DNA from: Collinsella sp. zg1085
GTDB lineage: Bacteria; Actinomycetota; Coriobacteriia; Coriobacteriales; Coriobacteriaceae
Assembly (NCBI RefSeq): GCF_018889955.1
Contig: NZ_CP076545.1
Location: 1,550,001-1,614,000, forward strand
DNA: 64,000 nucleotides
Direction of reading: 5' to 3'
The notes beneath the pieces were generated by a model. The model worked only from the letters and a program-made list of their open reading frames with translations. It searched no databases and was not told the DNA's origin. Each line of letters starts with the position of its first letter. Within the stretch, counting starts at the first letter, position 1. Shown here piece after piece: positions 1 through 10,400 of this stretch. Made by a program: the position numbers and the translations under genes.

Positions 1-527
1 TCATTCAGACCAAAACCCTGGCTTAGCTCAGCTAAAGCCGGCACCTTGCCGCCCGGCTCTGCTTGAGTAAACTGCATTTTGCAGCCTACCAGTTCAAAAG
101 GCTCAGAGGCATGATTAAGCTGACAGCTTCCCTTGCACACACTTACGTAGCGCGTAGGCATCTTGATATGAGTAACAAAATTGGCAACACCCAATGCAGG
201 AAGTCCTCGTCCTTGCGGGGTAATAATCATTGTTCCCAACAGCTCAACGGCGTTGCCGGTAAAAAGCATAGAAACGCCCTGGTCGATAAGCTCTTTTAGA
301 CGCTCGGCGTGGGGCAGCAGCTCGTTCAAAACGCGCTCTTGCTGCTTTTCGGTCATGCAGCCAAGCAAAATACAAGAAATATCGTTGCGGCCTACAAAAG
401 CCGGCTCCTGTCCAAAAGACGTCTCGATAAACTGTGCATGTGGCAGGCAAGCTTTGAGGTACAACGCGTTGCCATTATCGCCTGCTTGGTTGCCAAACTC
501 GGGGTAAAGCAGCTCAATGGTGGTCAT
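1..527 (-). CDS. GatD/CobQ-like glutamine amidotransferase-fold protein (3' part cut by window edge)
   Basis: The reading frame starts at ATG 527-525 and runs off the left edge, giving about 175 residues. The N-terminus (ELLYPEFGNQAGDNGNALYL) matches the start of class I glutamine amidotransferases of the CobQ/GatD type, which supply ammonia from glutamine, for example to amidate lipid II together with MurT. In that family a Cys nucleophile sits before a GGYQLLG-like stretch. Here the aligned stretch reads MLFTGNAVELLG, so Thr seems to replace Cys and amidase activity is doubtful. No murT lies upstream; what follows downstream is outside the window. A GGGAG ribosome site lies about 12 bases before the start. 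Family assignment is from recognised sequence pattern only. Confidence 0.65.
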   Translation of the reverse strand, partial: MTTIELLYPEFGNQAGDNGNALYLKACLPHAQFIETSFGQEPAFVGRNDISCILLGCMTEKQQERVLNELLPHAERLKELIDQGVSMLFTGNAVELLGTMIITPQGRGLPALGVANFVTHIKMPTRYVSVCKGSCQLNHASEPFELVGCKMQFTQAEPGGKVPALAELSQGFGLN

Positions 528-640
528 AGACAATCAGTGCTCCCGTGTGTGTGATGAACGGTGCCATAGTACCATGCGCGGCGCTTTGCCATCTGATTTA
601 CGTATCAACAGCGTGATTACATGCACTCACACGACGCAAC

Positions 641-669
641 AAAAACGGGCACCTGTTGGGGTACCCGTT
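641..669 (-). terminator. Rho-independent terminator after the XRE gene
   Basis: Read on the minus strand, an AACGGGT...GCCCGTT hairpin with one mismatch (644-669) is followed by TTTTTG. It lies about 50 bases past the stop of the XRE regulator at 718. Confidence 0.6.
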
Positions 670-717
670 ATTATGCTTGCCAACAAAGACTATTACTTAT
701 GAGTGCTTTCTCTCCTG

Positions 718-1023
718 CTAGAGCTTATTTTCTTCGACCTCATCAATACGAACAAGTGATGACGGCTCAATATCAAACGACTCAGCAATACGCTCGAGAG
801 TATCAAGCGTCACATTAGCGCGACCTGACTCAATCAAATCGAGCAAAGGGCGACTGATGCGCGTCGTTAAACAAAAATCAACCTTCGAGAGGCGTGTCCT
901 CTTCCGAAGGTCTCGGACATTTCTGCCAAAAATCTGTCGAAGCCGTAATTTCATACCCAAAAGTTTGGATAGGTGTTGGCATGAAAACGTAATATATACT
1001 TTACATTTTGACATCCTACACAT
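718..1023 (-). CDS. Small XRE-family helix-turn-helix regulator
   Basis: A Cro/C1-type HTH occupies roughly residues 30-88 of the longest form (FGRNVRDLRKR ... LDTLERIAESFDIEPSSLV), so this is a DNA-binding regulator of about 78-101 residues. The start is uncertain: Met24 (954) begins right before the domain, while the longer form starts at 1023, only 18 bases from the divergent gene at 1041. It has no effector domain and no clear partner. Its targets may include its own promoter or the divergent gene; that is inference from position. Confidence 0.65.
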   Translation of the reverse strand: MCRMSKCKVYITFSCQHLSKLLGMKLRLRQIFGRNVRDLRKRTRLSKVDFCLTTRISRPLLDLIESGRANVTLDTLERIAESFDIEPSSLVRIDEVEENKL

Positions 1024-1040
1024 GGAACACAGGGTTTTGA

Positions 1041-1619
1041 ATGACTAATTATTCTTGTTCACATAATAGGTCTAAACCAACGAATTCTGACAGTATACTC
1101 TGTGTAAATCTTGATAGAATCCCTGCATCTACACATAACACATCATGTTTAATGCTGAACCAACCTCGCGAGCTTGCGCTTTCCCCATCAGAACTCCTCG
1201 CCCTATCGCATATATCCGATAAAGGCATCCGTATTTTTGTCATAACAACTTGTCAGCCGTGCGCTCAAGTCACAAACGTACGCACTCTCTTAAACAAAAT
1301 CTCAAAACTCACGCTTATACAACTTCCCGAACCAGCAGCTCGGCTCTTTTCTCGACAAGCATCACTTAAACATACACAACGAGTACTCAACGCGCTCTCG
1401 GACTATAAGGTTCATTTAAGCCAAGCGACATTTCTCGCCAGCTCTCCTATCGATCGCGAAAACCTCCTGACGGCGCGCCTTGCGTTTGCTCTTAAAGATG
1501 CAGGATACGAATGTTGTTGTGCGGCAGACCGTGTATTTGAACACCGGCACCAAGGAGGTCTTATACAAGCACTTTCTTTTTTTGAACAGGTAATTGAACC
1601 AGCATCTTCATACCTGTAA
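1041..1619 (+). CDS. Hypothetical protein, 192 residues
   Basis: This open frame of 192 codons is transcribed away from the XRE gene. I do not recognise its family. The C-terminal half (LSQATFLASSPIDREN ... LLTARLAFALKDAGYE) could fit a small alpha/beta domain, and there are a CxxC pair (TTCQPC) near residue 71 and a CCC run near 165. There is no signal peptide or membrane segment. It ends about 100 bases before the convergent asparaginase gene. A real gene is likely from length and spacing, but the role is unknown. Confidence 0.45.
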   Translation: MTNYSCSHNRSKPTNSDSILCVNLDRIPASTHNTSCLMLNQPRELALSPSELLALSHISDKGIRIFVITTCQPCAQVTNVRTLLNKISKLTLIQLPEPAARLFSRQASLKHTQRVLNALSDYKVHLSQATFLASSPIDRENLLTARLAFALKDAGYECCCAADRVFEHRHQGGLIQALSFFEQVIEPASSYL

Positions 1620-1726
1620 GAAAAGGGGACTGAGCCGCACACGAAAGCATTTAACAGGCTTAGCTTTGCTGCACCCTCTCCCTAGGCTTTGCCGCGCCTT
1701 CTCTCTAGGCTTTACTACGTCCTCTC

Positions 1727-2749
1727 TCAGCTCTCACGGTCAAAGTTGACGGGGCGGTAAAAGAGTTCGGCAATTTTTTTGGGGTCTCGCGTAGCGCCAA
1801 GTATCCACATGGTTTTTGCAACCAGCGCCTCAGTTGTCATGTCTCCGCCTTGCAAAATGCCCGCGTGCTCTGAATAGCTGCGCCCCACCTCATAGACGCC
1901 TAAATCCATGCCCTCCTCGGGCACCTGTGTGGTGAGCACGAGCGTACGACCGCTATCAACCCAGTCAAAAATAGCTTCTTCAAAGCTTGGTCCTTGCGCT
2001 AGCTGTACCAATGGCACGCCTCCCATGCCAAAGGTCTCAAGTATGATGCCGTCGTAATCACGCTTGAGCAATTCAAATACCTGCGGGTTAAATCCCGGTG
2101 TAAGCTTGAGCACACAAACTCGGTCATTGAGCTTGGAGTACCAGCTAACTGAAATATCAGACGCTGATTGTGTGTCAATATAACCAGGCATTACAACACG
2201 GTCATTGCGAATGTAGGCGCGCGGCGGAAAATTGATACTCCGAAATGCGTTATAGCTCATGGTTCGCTGCTTATGTGCACGGGTACCTGCAATAACCATG
2301 CCACCAAAAACCACGTGAACATCATGAGCGCCCTCATGCAAGGCATAGAGCACGCTTTGATATAAGTTGAGCTTTGCATCAGTAAAGGGGTTGCCCATAG
2401 GCTGCTGTGACCCCGTAAAAACAATGGGCTTTGCACTTTGCTGGATGAGATACGACAGTGCTGCCGCCGAATATGCCATGGTATCGGTGCCATGAAGTAC
2501 AACAAAACCGTCATGGCTATAGTATCCCTCAAAAATAACGCGTTGGATACGCAACCAATCATCTGGGCGCATATTAGTGCTGTCGATATTCATGGGCTGA
2601 ACAACATCAAGCTGACATAAACCCGAGAGCTCAGGAACAAACGCAAGGAGCTCTTCACCCGATAGTGCAGGTGAGAGCCCCTGTCCGCCTTCTCGCGAGG
2701 CAATTGTACCGCCGGTAGCTATCACCAGTATCTTTTTCATGCGTGGCAT
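1727..2749 (-). CDS. ansA: L-asparaginase, type I (cytoplasmic)
   Basis: This enzyme hydrolyses L-asparagine to aspartate and ammonia. Both active-site signatures are visible: ATGGTIAS near residue 12 supplies the nucleophilic Thr, and VLHGTDTMAYSA near residue 85 supplies the second Thr with Asp. The C-terminal part (GMGGVPLVQL, TLVLTTQVPEEGMDLGVYEVG) is also typical. At 340 residues with no signal peptide it fits the cytoplasmic type I group. It is convergent with the 1041-1619 gene and divergent from guaA. Met1 (2749) or Met4 just downstream could be the start. Confidence 0.93.
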   Translation of the reverse strand: MPRMKKILVIATGGTIASREGGQGLSPALSGEELLAFVPELSGLCQLDVVQPMNIDSTNMRPDDWLRIQRVIFEGYYSHDGFVVLHGTDTMAYSAAALSYLIQQSAKPIVFTGSQQPMGNPFTDAKLNLYQSVLYALHEGAHDVHVVFGGMVIAGTRAHKQRTMSYNAFRSINFPPRAYIRNDRVVMPGYIDTQSASDISVSWYSKLNDRVCVLKLTPGFNPQVFELLKRDYDGIILETFGMGGVPLVQLAQGPSFEEAIFDWVDSGRTLVLTTQVPEEGMDLGVYEVGRSYSEHAGILQGGDMTTEALVAKTMWILGATRDPKKIAELFYRPVNFDRES

Positions 2750-2932
2750 CTCCCAAATACATGCGGTATAGATGTGTTCCTACAAAGTGCTACCCATATT
2801 GCTGCTCGATTACTGTCTGCATCTTAGCTCGTACACTGATTCTATTCATATGGTAGCGCTTTATTATGCAGTTTTGTTAAAACACGCTACTATGGTGCAG
2901 TTGTATTTTTCACATAACACGGAAGGAAGCGC

Positions 2933-4543
2933 ATGACTGAGCAGGTAACAAAGCAGGCCGCGCAGACGGTACTCGTTCTTGATTTTGGCGCACAGTATGG
3001 ACAGCTTATCGCACGGCGCGTGCGCGACCTTCATGTCTATTCTGAGCTGGTTCCGTGTGATATAAGCGCGGAGGAGATTCGAGCACTCGCTCCAGCAGCT
3101 CTTATTTTGTCGGGCGGGCCTGCGTCAGTATATGCAGATGATGCTCCCTCCATCGACCCTAAGATTTTTGAACTTGGTTTGCCTATCTTGGGCTTTTGCT
3201 ATGGTCACCAGATTATGGCCGTTAGCTTAGGTGGAGAGGTTGCCCATTCCGAGGTGGGCGAATATGGTCCGGCAACGCTTATCCGCGAACACGATACGGC
3301 ACTTCTCAACTCAACGCCGCTTGAGCAGCGTGTTTGGATGAGCCACCGTGATGCGGTTTCACGCGTGCCCGAAGGGTTTACCATTACGGCACATACGGCT
3401 ACCTGCCCGGTTGCTGCTATGGAAGATACCGCGCGCAAGCTCTACGCTACTCAATTTCATCCCGAGGTTAAGCATACTGAACACGGTGAGCAGATTCTCA
3501 AAAACTTCCTGTTTGAAATTTGTAAGATTGAAGCTTCATGGACCATGGACAACATTACCGAGGAAAAGGTTCAGGCCATTCGTGAGCAGGTAGGCGATAA
3601 CCGGGTTATCTTGGCGCTCTCGGGCGGTGTTGACAGCTCGGTAGTAGCAGCGCTTGGTGCGCGCGCAATCGGCAAGCAGATGACCTGCGTGTTTATTAAC
3701 CATGGACTCCTGCGCAAGGGCGAGCCAGAACAGGTTGAAGAGATTTTTACACAGCAGTTTGATGTTGACTTCAAACATGTGCACGCCGAAGAACGCTATG
3801 CTGCGCTGTTGGACGGCGTGACCGACCCCGAAGAAAAGCGCCGCATTATTGGCACGCAATTTTGGAATGAGTTTTTTGCAGTTGCGCAAGAACTTGAGCG
3901 GAATGGTAAGCCGGTTACCTATTTGGCGCAAGGAACTATCTACCCCGATATTATTGAGAGCGGGGCGCGTAAAACCGGAGGTAAGGCCTCAACCATTAAG
4001 AGTCACCACAATTTGATTCCCTTCCCTGATGGCGTGCACTTTGAGCTAATTGAGCCCTTGGACCACTTCTTTAAGGACGAGGTGCGCGAGCTGGGTTTGG
4101 CGCTGGGTCTGCCTGAGCACATTGTGTATCGTCAGCCCTTCCCAGGCCCTGGCCTGGCTATTCGCATTATTGGCGCGGTGAGCCCCGAAAAACTGCAGAT
4201 GTTAAAGGAAGCTGACGCAATTGTGCGTGAGGAGCTGGATAGATATAACCAGCGTTTGTTTGACAAGACTGGTCAACGTAATAGTGCGCATAGCTGCTGG
4301 CAGTATTTTGCTATTCTGCCTGATATTAAGAGCGTAGGCGTTATGGGTGATGAGCGCACCTATGCGCGACCTATTATTTTGCGGGCGGTTGAATCAAGCG
4401 ATGCAATGACAGCGGACTGGGCCAAGCTGCCCTATGAGGTGCTTGCACAGATTTCTAGTCGCATTGTGGCTGAGGTTCCAGGCGTTAATCGCGTGGCATA
4501 CGACATTACCAGCAAGCCACCTGCGACGATAGAGTGGGAATAA
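2933..4543 (+). CDS. guaA: GMP synthase (glutamine-hydrolysing)
   Basis: GuaA converts XMP, ATP and glutamine to GMP in the last step of guanine nucleotide synthesis. The N-terminal amidotransferase (VLDFGAQYGQLIARRVR; nucleophile Cys in LGFCYGHQIMA; FHPE His/Glu) is followed by the ATP pyrophosphatase with PP-loop LSGGVDSSVVA and the dimerisation domain ending KPPATIEWE. The 536-residue protein is full length and undamaged. GGAAGG lies 9 bases before the ATG. Its 3' end is a recurrent integration site for genomic islands, and here accessory DNA begins straight after the stop codon with the coding end intact. Confidence 0.97.
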   Translation: MTEQVTKQAAQTVLVLDFGAQYGQLIARRVRDLHVYSELVPCDISAEEIRALAPAALILSGGPASVYADDAPSIDPKIFELGLPILGFCYGHQIMAVSLGGEVAHSEVGEYGPATLIREHDTALLNSTPLEQRVWMSHRDAVSRVPEGFTITAHTATCPVAAMEDTARKLYATQFHPEVKHTEHGEQILKNFLFEICKIEASWTMDNITEEKVQAIREQVGDNRVILALSGGVDSSVVAALGARAIGKQMTCVFINHGLLRKGEPEQVEEIFTQQFDVDFKHVHAEERYAALLDGVTDPEEKRRIIGTQFWNEFFAVAQELERNGKPVTYLAQGTIYPDIIESGARKTGGKASTIKSHHNLIPFPDGVHFELIEPLDHFFKDEVRELGLALGLPEHIVYRQPFPGPGLAIRIIGAVSPEKLQMLKEADAIVREELDRYNQRLFDKTGQRNSAHSCWQYFAILPDIKSVGVMGDERTYARPIILRAVESSDAMTADWAKLPYEVLAQISSRIVAEVPGVNRVAYDITSKPPATIEWE

Positions 4544-4975
4544 CCTGAGGTCAGGCTTGTCAAGCCGCCTGCAACCATTCACTGCAACGCATAGCGTTGC
4601 ACAGTGTTTCAACGGTTGTCACGCCCTTGCAACAAACGGGAATAGCAATCCCGAATCAGCCTCCGAAACCACTTGGAATCGAGGGCTGTTTGCACTGGTG
4701 GATAACCGGTTTTGATTCGTGGTTACTCTATAAAGTGAGGAGCATTGGCTCGATTTGGCACTACCTGGAGGTTTCCGTTCACCTCGGAGGTTCGCCCAGC
4801 CGCCCGCAACAATTCCCGAGCGCTAAAACGCGAACATCCGCCTGATTCGAATCAAACCCGAATCATAGCGCTCCCAGAAGGCTCGAAATCGCAAAACCGC
4901 AGGTAAAGCTGGGGGAATAACAAACCGAGAATTCACGTTGAAATACACCGGAACAAGCCCTGCGAGGACGTGAAA
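4544..4975. other. Non-coding junction between guaA and the accessory region
   Basis: About 430 bases without a supported gene separate guaA from the first accessory gene. A short GGCTT/AAGCC hairpin lies just after the guaA stop but has no T-run. GGGGGAATAAC near 4909-4919 resembles the guaA end GTGGGAATAAC, which may be chance or an old attachment site. I see nothing else. Confidence 0.4.
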
Positions 4976-4997
4976 AAGCGGCCTGGAAGCCGCTTTT
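4976..4997 (-). terminator. Terminator-like hairpin after the XRE gene
   Basis: AAGCGGC (4976-4982) and GCCGCTT (4989-4995) form a 7-bp stem with a 6-base loop. It is flanked by A and T runs on both sides, so it could work in both directions. It lies about 30 bases beyond the stop of the XRE gene at 5029. Confidence 0.6.
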
Positions 4998-5028
4998 CTG
5001 TTTCGCTATTATTCCCCGAGTGGCTTGA

Positions 5029-5487
5029 TCAGACGCCGAATTCGACCTTCCACGACTCGTATTCCGCCGGGGTGATTTCGCCCGACTTTTCCGAATCAAG
5101 CATTTCCTTCCACGCCTTGATCGCGGCGGTGAGTTTTGGCGACTTCTCCGCTGCGGCGTCGAAGCCCAGCACCATCGTCCCGTCGACCTCCATCGGAACG
5201 AGACCGAGCTCCTCGTTGAGCCGGAACAACAGCTCCAGGGCCTGCCTGCTCGATTCCAAGGGCACTTCCCTCAGCGCCTCGGGCGAGATTGCCAGAGCGG
5301 AGGCGATGGCCTGAATCTGGGGCTCTCCGGGCGTCCTGTTGCACAGCTCGTAGTTGCGAATGGCGGAGTCGGTCTGCCCGCACGCGGCTGCGAGCTGCTT
5401 CTGCGTCATCTTACGCATCTTCCTGTACTTTTTTACGAGCTCCCCGGTCTTCAACTTGCCCTCCATGGCAGCTTCGGCGCGGGCCAT
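5029..5487 (-). CDS. XRE-family regulator of the integrated element
   Basis: An HTH domain at about residues 14-75 (KYRKMRKMTQKQLAAACGQ, SAIRNYELCNRTPGEPQ) is followed by a roughly 75-residue tail (LLFRLNEELGLVPMEVDG) that I associate with regulators of Gram-positive conjugative elements. Met8 (5466) is an alternative start. It is divergent from the integrase with about 80 bases between the two, the usual place for a repressor controlling integration genes. That role is inferred. Unlike the neighbouring integrase the frame is intact. Confidence 0.75.
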   Translation of the reverse strand: MARAEAAMEGKLKTGELVKKYRKMRKMTQKQLAAACGQTDSAIRNYELCNRTPGEPQIQAIASALAISPEALREVPLESSRQALELLFRLNEELGLVPMEVDGTMVLGFDAAAEKSPKLTAAIKAWKEMLDSEKSGEITPAEYESWKVEFGV

Positions 5488-5567
5488 CTTAAACCATGCG
5501 GAAACTATAGCACGAAAATGAACGGTGTATATTGACCGTTCAGAAAAAACGCTAGGAGGGGCGAGGC

Positions 5568-6641
5568 ATGACCGTTAAACAATCCAAGAATGGCACCTAG
5601 TTCACGCAGTTCCGGTGCAAGGACAAGTTCGGCGAGGAAGTGCACAAGTGCAAGCACGGTTTCGGCGCTGCGGAAGAAGCCCAGGCATGGGAGGACGACT
5701 TCATCGCCTCCGCCGGATGCACGATAGCGATGACGTTCGCGGAGTTCTACGAGGTGTACGAAACGGACGTTCGACCGCGCCTGCGCGGGCACACGTGGCG
5801 CAACAAGGACTACCTCGTCAAGTCGAAGATCATGCCCTTTTTCAAGAACTACCGCATGAGCGAGATACAGGGCATCGACATCACCCGCTGGCAGAACGGC
5901 CTCATGGATGGCGGCAACAACAACGGGCAGAGCTACGCACCCACGTACCTGCGCACCGTGAACAACCAGCTCTCCGCCGTCCTCAACCACGCCGCACACT
6001 ACTACGGACTCCATCCCAACCCCGTGGGGCGCACCATGAAGATGGGCGGCAAGGAAACGCCCGAGATGCGGTTCTGAACCAAGGAGGAGTACCTCAAGTT
6101 CGCCGACAAGATGACGGAGAAGCCGCGCGAGTTCCTGATGTTCGAGATACTCTACTGGATCGGAATTCGCGAGGGGAAGATGCTCGCGCTCATGCCATCG
6201 GCCTTCGACCTGCAGCGCGGGACCATGCGCATCGACAAGTCCTACCAGCGCTTCGACGGCCGGGACGTCATAACGGACCCAAAGACGCCCAAGTCGATCC
6301 GCACTATCAAGCTCTCGAGGTTCCTGGTCGAGGAGGTCGCCGACTACCTCGAACGCCACCCTGATATCGGGTCCGGCGACCGCATGTTCCCGGTTACCAA
6401 GTACCAGATATCGCGCGCGATGAAGAACGGCTACAAGAAGAGCGGGGTCAATAAGATCCGCGTACACGACCTGCGCCACAGCCACGTGAGCCTGCTCATC
6501 GACAAGGGCTTCACCACCCTCGCAATCGCCGATCGCATGGGACACGAGGCGACCGACATCACGTTCCGCTACGCCCACCTGTTCCCCACGGTGCAGGAGG
6601 ACATGGCGAACGCGCCCAACGACGAGAGAGGAGGGTTCTAG
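5568..6641 (+). pseudogene. Tyrosine site-specific integrase with two in-frame stops
   Basis: One frame from ATG 5568 (GGAGGGG ribosome site) to 6641 encodes a full-length phage-type integrase of 357 codons. It is interrupted by TAG at 5598-5600 and TGA at 6075-6077. Sequence around both (NGT*FTQFR, EMRF*TKEEYLKF) shows where this family carries Trp, so both look like TGG changes. The catalytic set appears otherwise intact: Arg in IGIREGKML, VHDLRH, the GH in ADRMGHE, and Tyr in FRYAHLF. Four other Trp codons are still TGG. Unless stops are suppressed the enzyme is not made. A restart at 5640 would make only the N-terminal arm and core-binding part. Confidence 0.85.
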
Positions 6642-7010
6642 GTGCCCTGCCCCAACCACCGCAGGAAGCGAACCATCTCCAAGGCGTTCCGCGTGAGCCG
6701 CGAGGAGAGCGAGCGAATAGAGCTTCTGGCGAAGGCCGCCGGCGTCACGCAGCAGGAGTACATCATAGCCAAGCTCGAGAACAGGGAGTTCACCATAGTG
6801 CCCGACATCCGCGCCTACAAGATGCTCCGCGAATCGATGCGCCAGGTCTATCAGAAGCTCTGCCGTCTGCGCGACTGCTCGACCATGGACGCGCGCCTGA
6901 TCGCGAAGGTCGAGCTGCTGAGTGACCTGTTCGTCGGTATCGCCGGAGACGCACCGCGGGGCGAGCTGGAGAAGGAAGACGACTTGATTGCGGAGATGGA
7001 ACGTGAGTAG
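6642..7010 (+). CDS. MobC-like / ribbon-helix-helix mobilisation accessory protein
   Basis: The GTG start follows the integrase stop directly. The 122-residue product begins with a basic stretch, then a likely ribbon-helix-helix (KAFRVSREESERIELLAKAA, VTQQEYIIAKLENR) and a helical tail (MRQVYQKLCRLRDC). This layout is seen in relaxosome accessory proteins (MobC) and related small element proteins that bind near oriT. It is intact. Placement next to an integrase fits a mobilisable element. Assignment is by pattern and context, so moderate certainty. Confidence 0.55.
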   Translation: MPCPNHRRKRTISKAFRVSREESERIELLAKAAGVTQQEYIIAKLENREFTIVPDIRAYKMLRESMRQVYQKLCRLRDCSTMDARLIAKVELLSDLFVGIAGDAPRGELEKEDDLIAEMERE

Positions 7011-7083
7011 ACAGTCTGCTGCTTCTTGGGGTGAAGCTGGCACCAGACCAAACGAAGATACGGATAGATATGGTCTTTTATGA
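7003..7083 (+). pseudogene. Possible 5' stub of a lost element gene
   Basis: GTG at 7003 overlaps the stop of the upstream gene and opens a 26-codon frame that ends at TGA 7081. Translational overlap of this kind usually marks the next gene of an operon, so this may be the start of a gene whose remainder was deleted when the Hachiman locus arrived. The peptide itself is not recognisable. Confidence 0.25.
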
Positions 7084-7406
7084 TTTAGACCGTTTGGACC
7101 GAATTTTTCGGTGCAGGAAGACCCTACAAGGAAATGCGCCTCTCCCGTCTCCTTGATGATGTACGGGTAGTGAAGGCTCTCTTTCCTGCATAGGGACGAG
7201 TGCGATTTGCCTGTATCTTCCTCGCAGTCGGCCGCTTCTCATTCGGGATCGCTTCATCCCGTGTCTCGACAATAGATGCAGACAAGACCACTCCACGGAT
7301 AGTCTGTTTCATTGCAGTCTTCAATAACTTGCTAGTAATTTATGCGTAAGATAGCGCTTTAGAGTTGTCAGCAAGTCAATTCAATTTACCTTCACAGCGT
7401 GGAAGC
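7084..7406. other. Gap between the integrase module and the Hachiman locus
   Basis: About 320 bases hold only short overlapping open frames on the minus strand that resemble nothing I know. I see no repeat or clear terminator. It is probably a junction between two acquired segments. Confidence 0.4.
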
Positions 7407-10400
7407 TTAGTCTCTCACGCTCGGGTCAATCCACTTAGAAATTCGCTGAGCACAGTATGCGGGCAAACAACTCGCATACTCGGCGATATCGGCCTTATGT
7501 GCGATGGCCTCAAACCGCAATATGTCGACGTCCGATGACCCCGATTCCCCCAAGATTGAAATGACTTCCTTTGCGATCATACGGTCGTCAAGCACGTTTT
7601 CACAGAACATAGCTGCACGCGCATTGGAAACCCCATATTTGACCTTCCTTTGCAACAGGCAGAGATTGTCCAAGTTCTCCTCCGTTGCAAAAGCTGGATA
7701 CTGCTTGATGGCGTCAATGAGGCATGATATGAAATGGCTAAGGGAAAACCGGATGACTCTCGAAACGATACCCTCGACTTTTGTAAGCTGAAACTTTCTG
7801 CTGAGCCTAAACGTATCGTTTAAATAGCTTGTGATTTGAGACACGTCACTGCCATCAATCCAGAGGGTGGTAGTGGCAGCTAGCATATTGCTGTCGAGGG
7901 GATGCGCTGCATCGGGATTTGGCAGAAGAAACGCGTTTGCTACTGAGTCGATATCGGAACAGCCGCCTCCGAGGAATTCGGCACCTTCCTTAGATTCAAT
8001 CCAGCCCGATAGCGAAGCCACACTCCTTATCCCCGATTGCATCAGGTGGCATAAAGACGCTTGGTCAGTATTAACGGCATCCAGAGACTCGTAAATCGCC
8101 TGGAAGAGCTTGAGGAGCCGTTCTTTCATTTCATCATCGGAAGAGACATATGCGAATGTGGAAACGCATATGCTCATCACATCATCTTCGCTTCTATCAG
8201 AGGACATAATCCCCGAAATATAGCTTTCAATCGCTTCGAGAGGGCGCACCTTCATTGCTGATAGAGCGCGTGCGCGCGCCCTGTCGCACTCTAATTTTTT
8301 TTCGAAAGCATTTGTTAGCTCGTACTCCAGCTGAGGATAACCAATATGCTCCAGGATTGTGTTCAATACGGATTGGCCAGAAAGGGTGCGGCGGGGATTC
8401 TTCTCTCTATCAAAAACATCTGTGAACAGGTTTAGTATGGCACTCTCGCACCGCTCGGTATTCGATTCTTTCATGAGCTCAGAATACATTCTGTTGCTGC
8501 TTGTCCTGCCAGTATCCTCTGCAACCAGAATGCTTCCCTCGCTGTATTTGCCGGATCTTGCTGTCCTCCCGATAAGATTCTGGAAATCCCTCGTACGTGG
8601 AGTTTCGTTTCCCCGACGTGCGCCCGTGACAATCAAGTACTTTATGGGCAGGTTTACGCCTTCCGCAAGCGTAGACGTGCACGCGATACATTTTGCAAGG
8701 CCACGTTCGACGGCGAACTCTACCGACTGGCGAATAGCACCCTGCAGGTCGCCATAGTGAGGCAGCACCCCCGCATTGATTCCTGAGCTTAGTCCATTAT
8801 CGTTTCCGTAATGGAGGCAGACGAGATTGGAAAGTCTCTCCAATTCCTCCTCAGATGCGGATGACTTCAGGTTCGGAAGGTTTGCTTCCCGATGGAGCAG
8901 ATCATCCAATCGTTTAAATAACGGTTGTATCGAAATCTTCTTGGGAACGTAGATCGCACAAGCACCATTCGGAAGTAGCCTATTCGCGTAATAGATGGCA
9001 AGATCACGAGCGTAATCCGCATTCTTATTGCCCATTTCAGGGAAGTACCGCTGCCTAGTCTCTCTGCCTAATCGTTTAAGTAACTGCGAGGTCAAATCGA
9101 CTCGAACGAAGAAGTCTTCATTCGATATGTCGTCAGCTTCAACATATGAAACCTTTTTACCCTTCTGCTGTATGAAGCCAACCGACTTATCAGTTACTTG
9201 GATATTTTTACTTACAGCAAGAAGGCTCGAATCGCCAAAAGCCCAGTTCGCAATCTCGTCGGCATTGGAAACAACTGCCGAGATAAGTACCTTCTGGGCA
9301 TCAGGCTTCGCTCTAAATATTTCAGTAAGAAGTAGTTCATAGCCGGGACCTCTCGATACGCTGTCCAGCAAATGGGCCTCATCGAATACGAACAGCCCAG
9401 CATCGTCTAGAAGAGGAGCACTGTGATGGATCGCATAGCCTAACTTCTCGGGGGTGAAAACCAGGACCTTTGGTCCACTCGGGCTTTGCTCCAGCCACGA
9501 ATCGACTTCCATCACATCCGACGTCTGCCTGACATCCGCTATTCCCCTAAGGGCAATCGATAAATCGCGCGAGATCTCAGAGCAAAGAGCACGTAGGGGC
9601 GCAACGACGACGGACAAGGTGCTTCTGCCTGCGAGAATGCTTGACCGTAACAGCAGCTCGATGCTCTTGGTTTTGCCAGTTCCCGTAGGCAGCTGTACAA
9701 AGGCATTTCCTCCGGAGAACACTCCTGCCCGTCCTATCTGCTGCTGTGCCTGCCACAGCAATTTTGGGAACGACGCCTGTGCTAGATACGGTTTCCACTC
9801 TTCGAGTCCAATTTTGGTGTAGGCAGGAAGAAGGGATCTTGTTGAGAATGAGAGTGAATCGAGAATCGAGACGTATAGCACTCCGCCAAAGAAGAAGTCT
9901 TCGGGATTTGCACCGATACGCAGCGACGCCGCCTCCTTGATGACATCAGCTTCGTCTACATCTCCGCCCTCTAAGTATTGCCTCAAGATGTGCAGCTCTT
10001 CAGGGATAGGATTGCCGGGATTCAAAAGGTACGAGACAAAGCCGTGCAGGGTTCCGGCTCTTGTTCCGTAATAATCGGCGTTCTTGACCTTGCCGGCAGC
10101 GACTTTGGAGCTCCCATAGTTTTCTAGCAAGAAGTAGGTCGCCATTGCAAGCGTCCAGTATCCGTCGCTGAATAGAGCATTTCGGCCATCGTTGGACGCG
10201 GCATCGTAGAAGGCTCCCGTCTTCTTCAAGTCCAGCAGGAACCCCTCCCCGTTGTTGCCGGATAGTCTGGCATCCACATACGACGACAAGGTCAATATCG
10301 ATGAGTAATGCAGCTCGTCCGAATTCATTCCGAAGTCTGGGATAGCAGACGAGTCTACGAAAAATTCCGTAGCCTTTGCCTGCGCCTTCGCGTATCTTAA

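Noticed and set aside
5505-7043. Long 512-residue open frame on the minus strand over the integrase
   Set aside because: It is the complement of the integrase and MobC-like frames, which have clear domain matches; high GC creates long antisense frames.
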